NCBI GenBank assembly: GCA_903813345.2
Contig: CAIIXF020000004.1
Location: 26,599,985 to 26,663,984, forward strand
Direction: 5' to 3'
DNA: 64,000 bases
Source of the DNA: Owenia fusiformis
Lineage: Eukaryota; Annelida; Polychaeta; Sabellida; Oweniidae
Shown here piece by piece: positions 53,575 to 64,000 of the stretch. The position numbers were made by a program, and so were the translations under genes. Every line of letters starts with the position of its first letter. The first letter of the stretch is position 1. The notes under the pieces were generated by a model. The model ran no database searches and had not been told where the DNA came from. It was given only the letters and a program-made list of their open reading frames with translations.

Positions 53575-53865
53575 TTTTTTTTTGAAAATGTGACTTCTAG
53601 CTCGGGTTGATTCCCCATAGACCCCATGTTACAAAATCACAAAAAGTGAAATATCTTTTCTTGTATTGAACAGATAACATTTTCTTTTACTGGACATATT
53701 TTGATTTACATAACAATTAGATACAGAAGGGTTATATGAAAATTGAACCACTAAAACAGATGTAATTTAAGTTAAAGGGAACATTCTACTATACCCGCCA
53801 TGCTATCTGACCCGAACGAGCCACCTGGTGGTGAAACTGGTAACTACTTACTCGCATCTGCGTTA
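53575..53865 (-). repeat. dispersed repeat, partner of 36530-36840
   Basis: Inverted copy: 'aaatgtgacttctagctcgg', 'cttttcttgtattgaacaga', 'ttttcttttactggacatat', 'actacttactcgcatctgcg'. Divergence is moderate, so both are old insertions. Confidence 0.7.
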
Positions 53866-55281
53866 TTCGGATTGTTTCTCAGTTACATATGAGCTGAGAC
53901 TGGTCTCAGATATGAGGATGAAACATGTGAAAAAGATGACTAATTTAATTTTCAATCGCCAAAAGAAACGAGCCGAGCGTAAATTAAAACAAGGCGTTCA
54001 CACTACAAAATGTCACCACCAAGTTATTATTGCAAATGGTTACAAAAATGTAACAAAGGTTCGCCATGGTAACAGATACCATACTATACTGTCTATATCT
54101 ACATGTAGTAGTATTCAGTATTTGCAGAAATATGTTGGAACTCATCACACGTTTATATGTTTGAAAATAAAAATTTGAAGTCAGTCTAAACATACCCTTT
54201 GCATTCGTTTGACTTCACTTCTTACACTGTAGTTTAACTAGACTCTGCACGCAGAGTAGTCTAAACAGTACTTTATAAGTTATTGGAAGTTATATTAAGA
54301 ATTTGTAAGATACGTCCACAAAAAAGTTATTAACCATATGTCACCACTTCTGATTATATATTATAAAATTGAAAATCAAATCTAAAATGTGCATACAAAA
54401 TTAAGATTGTAGTGGAGTTACTAACAAACATAATTTCTGACATGAATAAACCTGGAATTTTCACTCTATCCTCTAAATAAACTACCTGTACAGTACATGT
54501 AATATTACCATGACAAAACTATTTCTAAAATGTTAACTAATCAAAATAACAACCAAGATACTTAGTATATGAAATAAGGTAAATAAAAGGAAGCAAAAGC
54601 AGGTTGATAAAACAAGCTTTTTGAAAAATACACAAAATCACAAATTCAGTCTGCACCTTCTGTTTTACAAAGGTTAATCAATGTATTTTCAAGGGCTTCC
54701 TTTATTACAGTTATCAAAGTAAACATTTTCCTTAAGAAATGCGTGTGTCAACATTGCAAAGATTTTTGTCAAAAAATGATCTAAACTCTAATTTAGATTG
54801 AATGGTGTCATTTCCAAGTGAGACTGAAAATACACTTTACATGAATATGAATCTAGGAACTTCAAAGGTAGGCAGGAATGTATTGAACGAAATTACTCGG
54901 AATTATACAAAACAGTATCATACTAACTTGAGTTTTACAAAATATATTGTCAACATATAGATTAAGATTCAGGTTTCAGATTTAAAAGCGTTATTGTACG
55001 TTCTTTACATATAAATTATTGTACGTTCTTTACATATAAATGAAAATATGTAGGCCAAGTGACGGACCCTTAACAATACCATCATACTGCATCTATACAA
55101 AGTCAATTTAGCAGTTGTCTGATTTGTCAAACATTTTTCTAATTGAAAAGCATTAATTTGAAACAGTTGGAATATAGTTTTCAGCTATGCATTTTCCTTA
55201 CATGGGCCCTCAAGTTACTAGCCTGTGTAAATCGTTAGTCAAATAAATTGTCCAAATTGAAAATTTGAAAGATAAGAGTTT
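53866..55281. other. spacer and 3' flank of zinc-finger gene 3
   Basis: It includes a 'gcattcgtttgacttcactt' dispersed repeat (54195-54262) and a doubled 'ttattgtacgttctttacat' (54990-55040). It also holds a 53-bp tandem duplicate of the gene end at 55184-55236, with a changed base that makes 'cgttagtcaaat' out of 'cgtttgtcacat'. No other gene. Confidence 0.55.
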
Positions 55282-57399
55282 TCAGCTATGAATTTTCCTT
55301 ACATGGGCCCTCAAGTTACTAGCCTGTGTAAATCGTTTGTCACATAAAACACATGGATAAGGCTTCTCTCCAGTATGTGTTCTTTCATGGGCTTTTAAGT
55401 TACCCACTTGTCCAAATTTTTTCTCACATACAGAACATTGATATGGCTTTTCACCAGTGTGGGTCATCTTATGTTTTTTCAAATCACCAGAATGATTAAA
55501 TCTTTTGTCACAAACAGAACATATATGTGGGTTATCATCATAGTGTATTCGAATGTGTGTTTGCAAGGATCCGGCTTGAGTGAACGTTTTCTCACAAATT
55601 GTACATTTGTATGGTGTCTCACCAGTGTGTGTTCTACAATGTGCCCTTAATGTGCCAGCCTGTGCAAAGCCTTTATTGCAAATTGTACAAGTATATGGCC
55701 TTTCACCAGTATGGGTTCGTTTGTGCTTTTTAAAATCACCCGAATGGCTAAAAACTTTGTCACAATATTTACATGTGAATGATTTCTTCCTCGTGTGTTC
55801 CATTTTGTGTGATTTATAGTTAACATGTTGTGTGAAAATTTTGTCGCAAAATGGACATGTGTATGAATTTTCACCAGTGTGTATTCGTTTGTGTGTTTTC
55901 AAGGCTCGAGCCTGTGTGAATCTTTTATCACCAATGGAACGCTTGTATTGTTTTTCATTTGTGTGTATGTTTTCATGCCTTTTTAAATGAGCAGCCTGTG
56001 TGAAATTTTTGTCACATATGGAACAAGTGAATCTTTTTTCTTGATTGTGATTTTGTTTGTGTGTTTTCAAGGAATCAGCCTGTCCAAATCTTTCTTCACA
56101 AATATCACATTTATATGGCTTTTCAATAGTATGTATTTTTTTATGTAATTTCAAGACATCAGCCTGTGCAAATTTTTCCTCGCAAAAAGTACACTTGTGT
56201 TGTTTTTCACTAATGTGTATCTGTTTGTGTGTTTCCAAGGCATCAGCCTGCACAAACGTTTGGTCACAGATCATACATTTGTGTAGTTTTTCACTATTGT
56301 GTATTTGTTTGTGCAACTGCAAGGCATTCGCATGTGTAAATTTTTCCTCACAAATTGTACATTTGTGTGGTTTTTCATTAGCGTGTAGCTTTTCGTGGCT
56401 TCTTAGATGAGCGGCCATTTTAAATCCTTTGTCGCATACAGAACAAATGAAAGATTTTTCACCAATGTGAATGCTCTCGTGAATTACCAAATGAACGAGG
56501 CTTGAGAACGATTCAGCGCAATGTACACATTTAAATGTTTTTTCCTTTGTGTCAGTTTTTTCTTGTATATCTACAGGTACTTGTTGCTGCTCTTCTGGTT
56601 CAGGTTCATTGTTATCATCATATTCTGTTGAATCTATCATTCCAGGTTCATCATCGACCTCATTTGTGTATTCCTCATCGACCTCATTTGTGTATTCCTC
56701 ATTGACATCATTTATGTATTCCTCATTGACATCATTTGTGTATTCCTCATTGACATCATTTGTGTATTCCTCATTTGTGTCCTCATTGACCTCATTCGTG
56801 TATTCCTCATTGACCTCATTTGTGTATTCCTCATTGACCTCATTTGTGTATTCCTCATTGGCCTCATTTGTGTATTCCTCATTGACATCATTTGTGTAGT
56901 CCTCATTCACATCAATCCCAGATTCAACTTTAATTAAAATTTCAGGTTCATTATAAACATCCATCATGGCTTCAGATTTGTCATATGAATCTATATCAGA
57001 TTGAACATGGTTATCTCCAATATATTCAGCTTCATCAACATTCACCTCTTGCTCAACTCTAGCAAATTCACCTTCATCAACATTGACATCCAATGAGGGC
57101 CCATTGTCATCATCATCCTCAGGTTCAGTTTTGATAAACTTTTCCAATTCCTTATTAAAATCCGCTGTTGGTTCAGAACTGATGTCTAGTATAGGTTCAG
57201 AACTGACACTAACTGAAGGTTCAGAACTGACATCCATTGTAGGTTTAGAACCGACATCCGTTGTAGGTTCACAGTTAACATCAATTGTATCTATTGTAGG
57301 TTCAGAACTGACATCCATTGTAGGTTTAGAACCGACATCCGTTGTAGGTTCAAAGTTAACATCAATTGTATCTATTGTAGGTTCAGAGCTGACATCCAT
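55282..57399 (-). CDS. poly-C2H2 zinc-finger protein 3 (about 705 aa)
   Basis: Probable nuclear DNA-binding protein, distantly related to the other two zinc-finger genes (shared IKTEP motif and acidic N-terminus). I take the ATG at 57399: the frame opens downstream of a TAA near 57433 with no earlier ATG. Residues 1-110 contain DVSSEPT/VGSKPT repeats, then FIKTEPEDD and ILIKVESG (SUMO-type), then a run of EEYTNEVN octamers, then an EPEPEEQQQ stretch. From about residue 290 there are 15 fingers to the last residues (AHVRKIHS). Finger 8 ([10 protein letters not shown]) has lost both zinc-binding cysteines. The others keep C2H2 spacing with TGEKP-like linkers, though several linkers are relaxed (ISEKQ, NQEKR, YDDNP). 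Confidence 0.88.
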   Translation of the reverse strand: MDVSSEPTIDTIDVNFEPTTDVGSKPTMDVSSEPTIDTIDVNCEPTTDVGSKPTMDVSSEPSVSVSSEPILDISSEPTADFNKELEKFIKTEPEDDDDNGPSLDVNVDEGEFARVEQEVNVDEAEYIGDNHVQSDIDSYDKSEAMMDVYNEPEILIKVESGIDVNEDYTNDVNEEYTNEANEEYTNEVNEEYTNEVNEEYTNEVNEDTNEEYTNDVNEEYTNDVNEEYINDVNEEYTNEVDEEYTNEVDDEPGMIDSTEYDDNNEPEPEEQQQVPVDIQEKTDTKEKTFKCVHCAESFSSLVHLVIHESIHIGEKSFICSVCDKGFKMAAHLRSHEKLHANEKPHKCTICEEKFTHANALQLHKQIHNSEKLHKCMICDQTFVQADALETHKQIHISEKQHKCTFCEEKFAQADVLKLHKKIHTIEKPYKCDICEERFGQADSLKTHKQNHNQEKRFTCSICDKNFTQAAHLKRHENIHTNEKQYKRSIGDKRFTQARALKTHKRIHTGENSYTCPFCDKIFTQHVNYKSHKMEHTRKKSFTCKYCDKVFSHSGDFKKHKRTHTGERPYTCTICNKGFAQAGTLRAHCRTHTGETPYKCTICEKTFTQAGSLQTHIRIHYDDNPHICSVCDKRFNHSGDLKKHKMTHTGEKPYQCSVCEKKFGQVGNLKAHERTHTGEKPYPCVLCDKRFTQASNLRAHVRKIHS
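56665..56908 (-). repeat. 24-bp coding repeat (EEYTNEVN) in zinc-finger gene 3
   Basis: About eleven units of 'gaggaatacacaaatg(a)' with DVN/EVN/EVD variants; one unit is shortened to DTNEEYTN. It keeps the reading frame because each unit is 24 bases or, in the short one, a multiple of three. It adds strong negative charge to the N-terminal region. The plus-strand ORF reading SLTSFVYS repeats is its shadow. Confidence 0.88.
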
Positions 57400-57423
57400 G
57401 GTAGATTCAGAACTGACATCCAA

Positions 57424-57839
57424 CCCAGGTTGTTAACTTACATTTTGTTTGCAAGCATATAGATCAATGTCTTGAAACCCCAAACTGGAAAACAGAAGAC
57501 AAACACAATAACAATGAATTATTTTGGCGAACTTGGAGAAAGTGAAACACCAATTTACATATTTTGGCAATCCCTGGGAGTTTTCCCATTATGTTTATTT
57601 GTTATCGAAGTTGTGGCATTAGTAAGAGTATCTACAGTATTTGATTTGGCAAATTCTGGTGAAGTTCAATTTCTGCATTTGTAATGACCAGATTCACAAG
57701 TACTGTACTAGAATTTCAAATGATATTGCTTTTAACGGTTGTTGCATCAACAAAATGATCCCTCCTTGTTCCTCTAATGCCCTAAACTTTTTCAAATTAA
57801 AATGTTTATTGTGAATTCCTTTAATTTGGTGCTATTTAA
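57424..57839. other. 5' flank of zinc-finger gene 3
   Basis: No upstream exon or clear promoter element is recognised. A plus ORF at 57472-57684 has no known motif. Confidence 0.4.
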
Positions 57840-59095
57840 TTTGGAGGATTGAACCAGAACAACGGCAACGCCAAAGCGTAGCGAATCCCATCGAACAGAA
57901 ATGGCTGGCATTTTTACAAACGAAGCGCAAATATCATAGAACAACACACCAGAAAGGCCACCATTTTCAAAATGGTTGCTCACTAGCCAAGTTGTCATCA
58001 GAAGAAATAATATGCTTTTAAGTAGCCACCTCTAAAATTTTTGAAAAATCGCACACGTACTTGTAAAATAACACACATCAAAATGGTGGCCATTTTTCAT
58101 AATGGCCGACTACTCCCCAAAGTTTTATTAGACAATGTGCCATGCTTAAAGTATTCACATATCAAATATGAACAAAATCGGTCCACTACTTTTCGAGTTA
58201 TAGTAAAATATGTTAAAATGGCGGCCATTTTTCAAAATGGCCACCTTCTACCAAAAGCGTCATTAGAAATAGACAGTGTGCCATGCTTATAGTATTCACA
58301 TACCAAATATGAGCAAAATCGCTCCACTTCTTTTTGAGTTAAGGTATGAGTACCGTAAAATGGCCGCCTTCTACCAAAAGTGTCATTGGACACTGTGCCA
58401 TGCTTATAGTATTCACATACCAAATATGAACAAAATCGCTTCACTATTTTTCGAGTTATAGTAAAAAATGTTAAAATGGAGGCCATTTTTCAAAATGGCT
58501 GCCTTCTACCAAAAGTGTCATAGGACAGTGTGCCATGCTTATAGTATTCACATACCAAATATGAACAAAATCGCTCCACTACTTTTCGAGTTATAGTAAA
58601 ATACGTTAAAATGGCGGCCATTTTTCAAAATGGCCGCCTTCTACCAAAAGTGTCTTTAGACAGTGTGCAATGCTTATAGTATTCACATACCAAATATGAA
58701 CATAATCGCTCCACTATTTTTTGAGTTACAGCAAAAATCGCTGTAGCATTATTAATGTCCTTTATAACTTTTTTACATTTAAAACATATTGCTATTACAG
58801 TTTTACATATTGCACCTAAATTACTGTAAAATCGTCACTAAAATGGCCGCCATTTTGAAATGAGCGGCCATTTTGAAAATCGGCTTTCGAGCAGAACTTC
58901 TACCCCCATAGGGTATATGTGTACAAAATATGAACAAAATCGGGCCAACGGTATTTGAGTTATTGCCCGGACGGACAGACGGACGGACGGACGGACGGAC
59001 GGACGGACGGACGGACGGACGGACGTACGGACGTACGTACGGACGGACGGACGGAGGCGTTCCCTATATCCCTCCGAACTTCGTTCGATGGGATA
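57840..59095 (+). repeat. satellite-like block: ~135-bp 'caaaatggcggccat' units ending in (GGAC)n
   Basis: From 58080 to 58735 about five units share 'aaaatggcggccatttttca', 'ctaccaaaagtgtcat', 'gtgccatgcttatagtattc', 'acataccaaatatgaacaaa' and 'ttcgagttatagtaaaat'. A more diverged part with 'atggccgccattttg' follows, then (GGAC)n at 58970-59055 and 'ccgaacttcgttcgatggga'. The same ending closes the repeat at 17036-17339, so this is a dispersed family with internal tandem expansion. Confidence 0.85.
58970..59055. repeat. (GGAC)n microsatellite
   Basis: About twenty GGAC tetramers, interrupted by GGACGTAC variants. It gives Arg-Thr-Asp-Gly and Val-Arg-Pro-Ser repeat ORFs on the two strands, neither real. 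Confidence 0.95.
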
Positions 59096-60485
59096 ACTAT
59101 GTAAAATGCGGATATTGGAGGACTAGCTGGTACAAAGGAGCAAATAATCCACATTGTCAATTGTATTAAACTCACTTCAATATTTGCAAATGGTAATGCA
59201 ACTTTATCTCTCCTGGTATCAGATTGTTTTGTCTGGACCAGCATTGAGTCTTTATCTGTGACTGTGAAATATTTCAAAATTGACATTTTATACCAGGATT
59301 TCTTAAAAAAGTGTATTGAATGTATTGAAATGTTATATTGAATGTAGTAAATGTATCGAATAATTGTATTAAATAAATAATTTTAAAAAAACTACAGTAT
59401 ATGATTTGGCAAATTCTGGTTATATTTCAAAATTGACATTTTATACCAGGATTTCTTAAAAAAAAGTGTTAAGACTTAATTCGATGTCACAGTTTTTATC
59501 AATTCGGCAAATTTAAACGGGATCAAATTGAAGCAATTTACAGTACATGTTTCTTGCCAAATTAAGCACAAAATAATACAGCTATCTATTGACCTTAAAT
59601 GGAAAGTACATTACATGTATTTTCCAAATCCCGGAACTTACCAGAGTCCATAGGATCAGTCTTCATACAAGGCCTTTAATCATATGTCCTCCTTCGAATG
59701 GATGTACAGTAAAACCTGTCTTAGTGAACACCTCTCTCTAATGATCACGTGTCTCTAGTTGACACCCCTCTGAACATACTCCACTGACTTCTGTATTCAT
59801 TTTCTTCTCTGTAGTGAACATCTACTAATCTAATGCGTTCTTTATCGGCAAAAAAATATTCAATATACACAAGCTCTATTGTAATATGAGAAAACAATTC
59901 CAATGGTTTGGTTTGCATTGAGGCTGTGTCAGTCTATCAGGTTATTCTAATTTCCTCACTTCAACATCTAGTGTTCCATTTTAAATCACCCCAGACTACA
60001 GTTACTGGCATTCTGACATTTGTCTTTGATGTATTTATTCAGTTGACATCATTTTGTTACTAAACACACACTGCATATTCTGTATATCAGTCTGGAATAA
60101 AATCAAAATCAGGGTGAAACATTTTGCAGAAAATGTTAATGCTGCAAAATATGGGAAATATGTTCAAAGTGACAGGGAGTGGCGTCACATTCTCAGAAAA
60201 GGCATTTGACTTCGGGAATAAATATTGGAACATATATATATAATAAACAATAGAAATAGCGGAAGCACTCCATTAAATATACGCTCGATTATTTATGTTT
60301 TTATTAACAGACGGTTTCTTGAATGTGTGGTTTTAGTGATTGGAGACGAAGCTAACAACAGTTCGCATCATTTGAGGTATGACATGTGATATTTATTGTT
60401 AACTGACTCCAAAATCAAGGAAATATAAATTTTCCGAAGACTTTGTGCCTTGTCCTTGAGTATATTATTTATTGAGCCTAGACAC
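59096..60485. other. spacer, no gene recognised
   Basis: A 'caaaattgacattttatacc' phrase with 'aggatttcttaaaaaa' occurs twice (59275-59310 and 59430-59465), a local duplication. No coding exon. Confidence 0.45.
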
Positions 60486-60951
60486 TGGTCAAAATGCCCT
60501 TATACGTCACTTCCGCTGAATAGAAAAAAGTAGTTTTCAAAAATGAATGTAGTCCCAACACAATTGTGATCATGACGAGTCAGTAAGCTAGTATGTAGGC
60601 ACAGTTGTCATCTTTTTGCAATGACAACATGCCATTTCTTCTGAAAATGCGTTTATTTGGGTTATCTGAAGGAAAATTTTGAGTCAAGTGGCGTATTAAT
60701 TTTGCCTTAATTTTTGTGAATTTTAATTTCTGTCGGCAGAGAGAGGGGGAAGTGTCACAATTGACCAATTATTTCAAAAAGTAGATGTTTAGCCCCTATT
60801 GAGTTTAGTGTCAAAATGTAGCTTAGACATAGCTTTAGAACCTCAGATAGGCCAGTGAGGTCACATAAATCCATAACTCGAGATAAAAAGTCAGGCGTTT
60901 GCCCTTTTGCCCATTGACTAATAAGGTGACATGAATTAGGGCTGTTTGGCC
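60486..60951. mobile_element. ~466-bp non-autonomous DNA transposon, unoccupied copy
   Basis: The left end 'ggtcaaaatgccct(t)atac' and right end 'ttagggctgtttggcc' are imperfect inverted repeats. The interior is over 95% identical to 61811-62669 apart from a 391-bp insertion in that copy. TA at 60848-60849 is the empty site for that insertion. No coding capacity. Confidence 0.75.
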
Positions 60952-61810
60952 TATTAGTCACATGTGGAAGTGACCAAAATTTTTTAAAACTACTCTGAAT
61001 CGCCCAGAATTGAAGTTTATTAGTGTGAAACATATTTTGGACGGAGGCAAAAAGGGGAATTTTCATGAACAAATTTAATGTTTTTGCTGAATCAACAGTT
61101 TTCGCTTTTTACCCCAAAAACACTGATTTTGACGATGTTTGGCTACAATTTTGTCCTTAATGACACCTATAGATGTCATATATTGTTGTAAATTGGGAAG
61201 CAAATGAGTTGCTGTTCATAATAAAGATTGAATTTTCCATCTTATGGTTTCCAGCAAAGAATGAACGTACATATCAGGGGCACAGTCAGAGATTGGTTTA
61301 GTGTCAATTTTTGATGTATTTGTCAACTCTGAATGACTAAATTCGAGTTAAAACTATCTCAAAAGTCCCAATTCTCTAGGCCAGAGTCAAAACTGATCAA
61401 ATTTGTCATCATTTTTCAAATCAGGAGGTTGTTGAATGGAATAAAATATCAAAAAATTGATAATTTTAGTAAAATTTTGCCTAAGTAGGTCAAATTTGCC
61501 TAATTTTCTGGTTCACGGTTCAGTGATTTTGGCTAAAAATCGCAATATGCAATGAAATACTCAATTTCTTGTCACGATATTGTAAAATGTCACCATCAGG
61601 CAGTAGATTTCATGATGTTCATGAAAAACTAGTCAAATTTAAAGGAAAACCATTGGGTTCTTGGGAAAATGACCCCAGGGGTAATAAAGTAGCCATATTT
61701 TTCATAATTGCTGTCGGAATATTCTTAAACTGCACAAAACTACTTGAAAAACTCTAGTTAATTGGCAAAATGCAATTTCAAGCCAGAAATCATCCAACCA
61801 TGTGGCTATT
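60952..61810. other. sequence between two copies of the 466-bp element
   Basis: No gene is recognised. The two flanking copies are in direct orientation, so this could be the middle of a larger composite or simple spacer. Confidence 0.4.
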
Positions 61811-62669
61811 AGGTCAAAATGCCCTAATACGTCACTTCCGCTGAATAGAAAAAAGTAGTTTTCAAAAATGAATGTAGTCCCAACACAATTGTGATCATGA
61901 CGAGTCAGTAAGCTAGTATGTAGGCACAGTTGTCATCTTTTTGCAATGACAACATGCCATTTCTTCTGAAAATGCGTTTATTTGGGTTATCTGAAGGAAA
62001 ATTTCGAGTCAAGTGGCGTATTAATTTTGCCTTAATTTTTGTGAATTTTAATTTCTGTCGGCAGAGAGAGGGGGTAGTGTCACAATTAACCAATTATTTC
62101 AAAAAGTAGATGTTTAGCCCCTATTGAGTTTAGTGTCAAAATGTAGCATAGACATAGCTTTAGAACCTCAGATAGAGTCCATTTCACTGCTTCATTTCGT
62201 CAGTAGAACGGCAAAAATAAGAAATTGGGAGACCAGTGTGCAATAATATATGGAAAAGTATATTCATAATGTACATGAATGACATTTGTATATTTCAGAT
62301 TTTTTAGTTTTTTGTACAATAAGCCTGTGCCGTCTTGTAATTTGAAGAATTTCAGCCATGTTAATCTTATTGAAAATAACATGGCAGAGAAACACCCAAA
62401 TATAAGAGGCCACACACTTTATAAGTCAAACTAGAAGCAATCCAAGATATACAAATGTCATTCATGTACATTATGAATATACTTTTCCATATATTATTGC
62501 ACAATGGTCTCCCAATTTCTTATTTTTGCCGTTCTACTGACGAAATGAAGCAGTGAAATGGACTCTAGGTCAGTGAGGTCACATAAATCCATAACTCGAG
62601 ATAAAAGGTCAGGCGTTTGCCCTTTTGCCCATCGACTAATAAGGTGACGTGAATTAGGGCTGTTTGGCC
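61811..62669. mobile_element. second copy of the ~466-bp element, carrying a nested insertion
   Basis: Starts 'aggtcaaaatgccctaatac', ends 'attagggctgtttggcc'. It is identical to 60486-60951 at all but a few positions and is interrupted at 62175-62565. Confidence 0.8.
62175..62565. mobile_element. 391-bp MITE with ~120-bp inverted ends, TA target duplication
   Basis: The two halves are nearly perfect inverted repeats starting GAGTCCATTTCACTGCTTCA and ending in its complement. Only about 150 bases of unique centre remain. TA is present on both sides (62173-62174, 62566-62567) and once in the empty copy. A TA duplication is consistent with Tc1/mariner-group mobilisation. Confidence 0.93.
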
Positions 62670-62741
62670 ACTAGCCTACCAAGAAGAGGTAATCTGGCAG
62701 AGGTCCGTGAGTCTGTAGATCTACGGCAATAAATAGCAGGC

Positions 62742-63020
62742 CTGTCAACTGTCCCGCAATTTGCGTATTTGTCACGCATTTGCTGAAGAATTTGAAGTCA
62801 CGCCAGTTTTTTTTGCGTGACAGAAAATGTCACGCAAAATACGCATTTTACCTGTCAAATGTCAAGCAAAAATATTTCTGTAGAAATTTTTTCGAAATAT
62901 GTTTACGATACGGTAAAAATACGAACGCCGGAAAAAACCGAACGCAATTTGTTCGGATTTGTCACGCGAATCCCGTATGTGTCACGCATGTTCATTGGAA
63001 ATTTTTCGTACCTACCCCCC
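62742..63020 (+). repeat. dispersed repeat, partner of 10430-10710
   Basis: Contains three or four 'gtcacgc' phrases, 'aaaatacgcattttacctg' and 'aaaaccgaacgcaatttgtt', ending in a C homopolymer of about 15. The following 63060-63180 is a run of 'aaggtgttcaaa(g/c)tttgg' short tandem repeats. Confidence 0.65.
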
Positions 63021-64000
63021 CCCCCCCCCGTTGACGACATCGCGAGCGTAGCGAGCGCGAAAATTTTGAGGTGTTCAAAGTTTGGCAAAGGTGCTCAAAC
63101 TTTGGCCAAAGGTGTTTAAAAGTTGGCCAAAGGTGTTCAGAATTTGGACAAAAGTGTTCAGATTTGGACTTAGGTGTCCAACATTTTGAAGTCACTCATA
63201 TTAGGTGGTCCCAAGTTGACAGCCCTGAAATAGTTCCCATGTTTACGTAACCATATGTGTCGTAAACTGACAAAATCAGTTTGTTGTTTCATGATTTATA
63301 ATAATAGGAGATTAAAAGTTCTTAATATAGAGAATTACGAGTTATTTGAGCTAAATCTAGAAAATAATATTCATTTTACCTACTTCCGGTGGACCATTTC
63401 CGGTACGATAGGGACGGATCATTTTGCAATGTCTTGGATTGTTGGCTCAGCACAAAATTATCGCAGCAGCAATAAATTCATCACCTCTTTTGGTAATCCT
63501 TATCATGGCCTTTCAAGAGATAACAATAGACGCAGCATAATCAGTCAATATTACAACACAATCAACCAGAATCGAAACAAAGAAAATGCACTATCAACCA
63601 GAATTGAATCACAGACGAAAAACATCATCAATCAGAAGTTGAAACATAGACAAAAGCACAATCAATCAGACTTGAAACATAGACAAAAGCACAATCAATC
63701 AGACTTGAAACATAGACACACCCTGATCAATCAACCACAATCAACATTACAGCGCAATAAACATATTCAAAACACAGACAAAGCACCTGACTCAACCAGA
63801 ATTTAAACATAAACAAAGCACAATCAACAAGAATTAAAGGGATCGAGTCGTCCAGATTTCTATTCTGGACAATCAGTAATGTCCCAATATAATTGCTCAT
63901 AAAGCATCATATATACCTTAGATATATCTTGAGACCAAATCATAAGCACGATATCGACAATATATTGAGGACAACCAAAAGAACAACCAACTGTCAGAAT
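63021..64000. other. repeat-derived terminal stretch, no gene supported
   Basis: Contains the TTCCGG dispersed repeat start (63378-63440) and several 33-bp units of 'cacaatcaatcagacttgaa' type (63590-63730). The 183-residue frame at 63255-63806 is made largely of these repeats and of the dispersed element, so I do not call it a gene. Confidence 0.55.

Noticed and set aside
58960-59286. Minus-strand ORF with VRPSVRPS repeat and plus-strand RTDG repeat
   Set aside because: Both are produced by the (GGAC)n microsatellite.
63255-63806. 183-residue open frame near the right edge
   Set aside because: Much of it is a 33-bp Gln/His/Asn-rich repeat and a dispersed TTCCGG repeat; no domain is recognised.

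Overview
The window reads as AT-rich nuclear DNA from a marine invertebrate, most likely a lophotrochozoan such as a mollusc, brachiopod or nemertean. I cannot name the species. Supporting this are spliced genes with GT-AG introns, long C2H2 zinc-finger arrays, a Toll-like receptor with an internal LRRCT-LRRNT junction (the 'multiple cysteine cluster' type common in protostomes), and a mixed load of DIRS, LINE, mariner and MITE elements. Nothing prokaryotic, no CRISPR array and no convincing functional tRNA or rRNA gene was seen.

Layout. 1-4.4 kb holds non-coding sequence and two minisatellites that look derived from the tail of the neighbouring zinc-finger gene. 4.46-7.69 kb (minus) is a broken 24-finger gene. 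7.7-14.3 kb is gene-free and repeat-rich. 14.35-20.06 kb is a second copy of the same zinc-finger locus; its 20-finger ORF is intact and its 3' flank is split by a ~2.7 kb composite of transposon debris. 20.1-24.1 kb is again repeats. 24.09-29.33 kb (plus) is a one-exon Toll-like receptor broken by a 5'-truncated LINE in an LRR and a 247-bp MITE in box 1 of the TIR domain. Both insertions have clean boundaries, and the receptor frame resumes exactly after each.

31.6-35.7 kb and 45.7-50.2 kb (plus) are two tandem copies of a six-exon secreted C-type-lectin-like gene with matching exon sizes. They are separated by a structurally complete 5.2 kb DIRS retrotransposon (38.07-43.27 kb, minus) carrying gag, RT-RNase H-methyltransferase and tyrosine recombinase frames, inverted terminal repeats and an internal complementary region. 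In the second lectin copy the signal-peptide first exon, with its splice donor, is amplified into a near-perfect 118-bp tandem array, and the 3' splice site of exon 3 is multiplied too. A von Willebrand A exon at 52.33-52.95 kb lies just downstream in a compatible splice phase. 55.28-57.40 kb (minus) is a third, more distant zinc-finger gene of 15 fingers. 57.8-64 kb is satellite-like repeats and nested DNA transposons.

Functional reading. The genes fall into two themes: fast-evolving poly-zinc-finger regulators with acidic N-termini full of SUMO-type IKTE/VKTE motifs, and immune-type recognition proteins (TLR, C-type lectins, vWA). Both show tandem duplication, internal repeat turnover and transposon insertion. 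All exon boundaries are read by eye from splice consensus and paralogue comparison; no transcript evidence was available.
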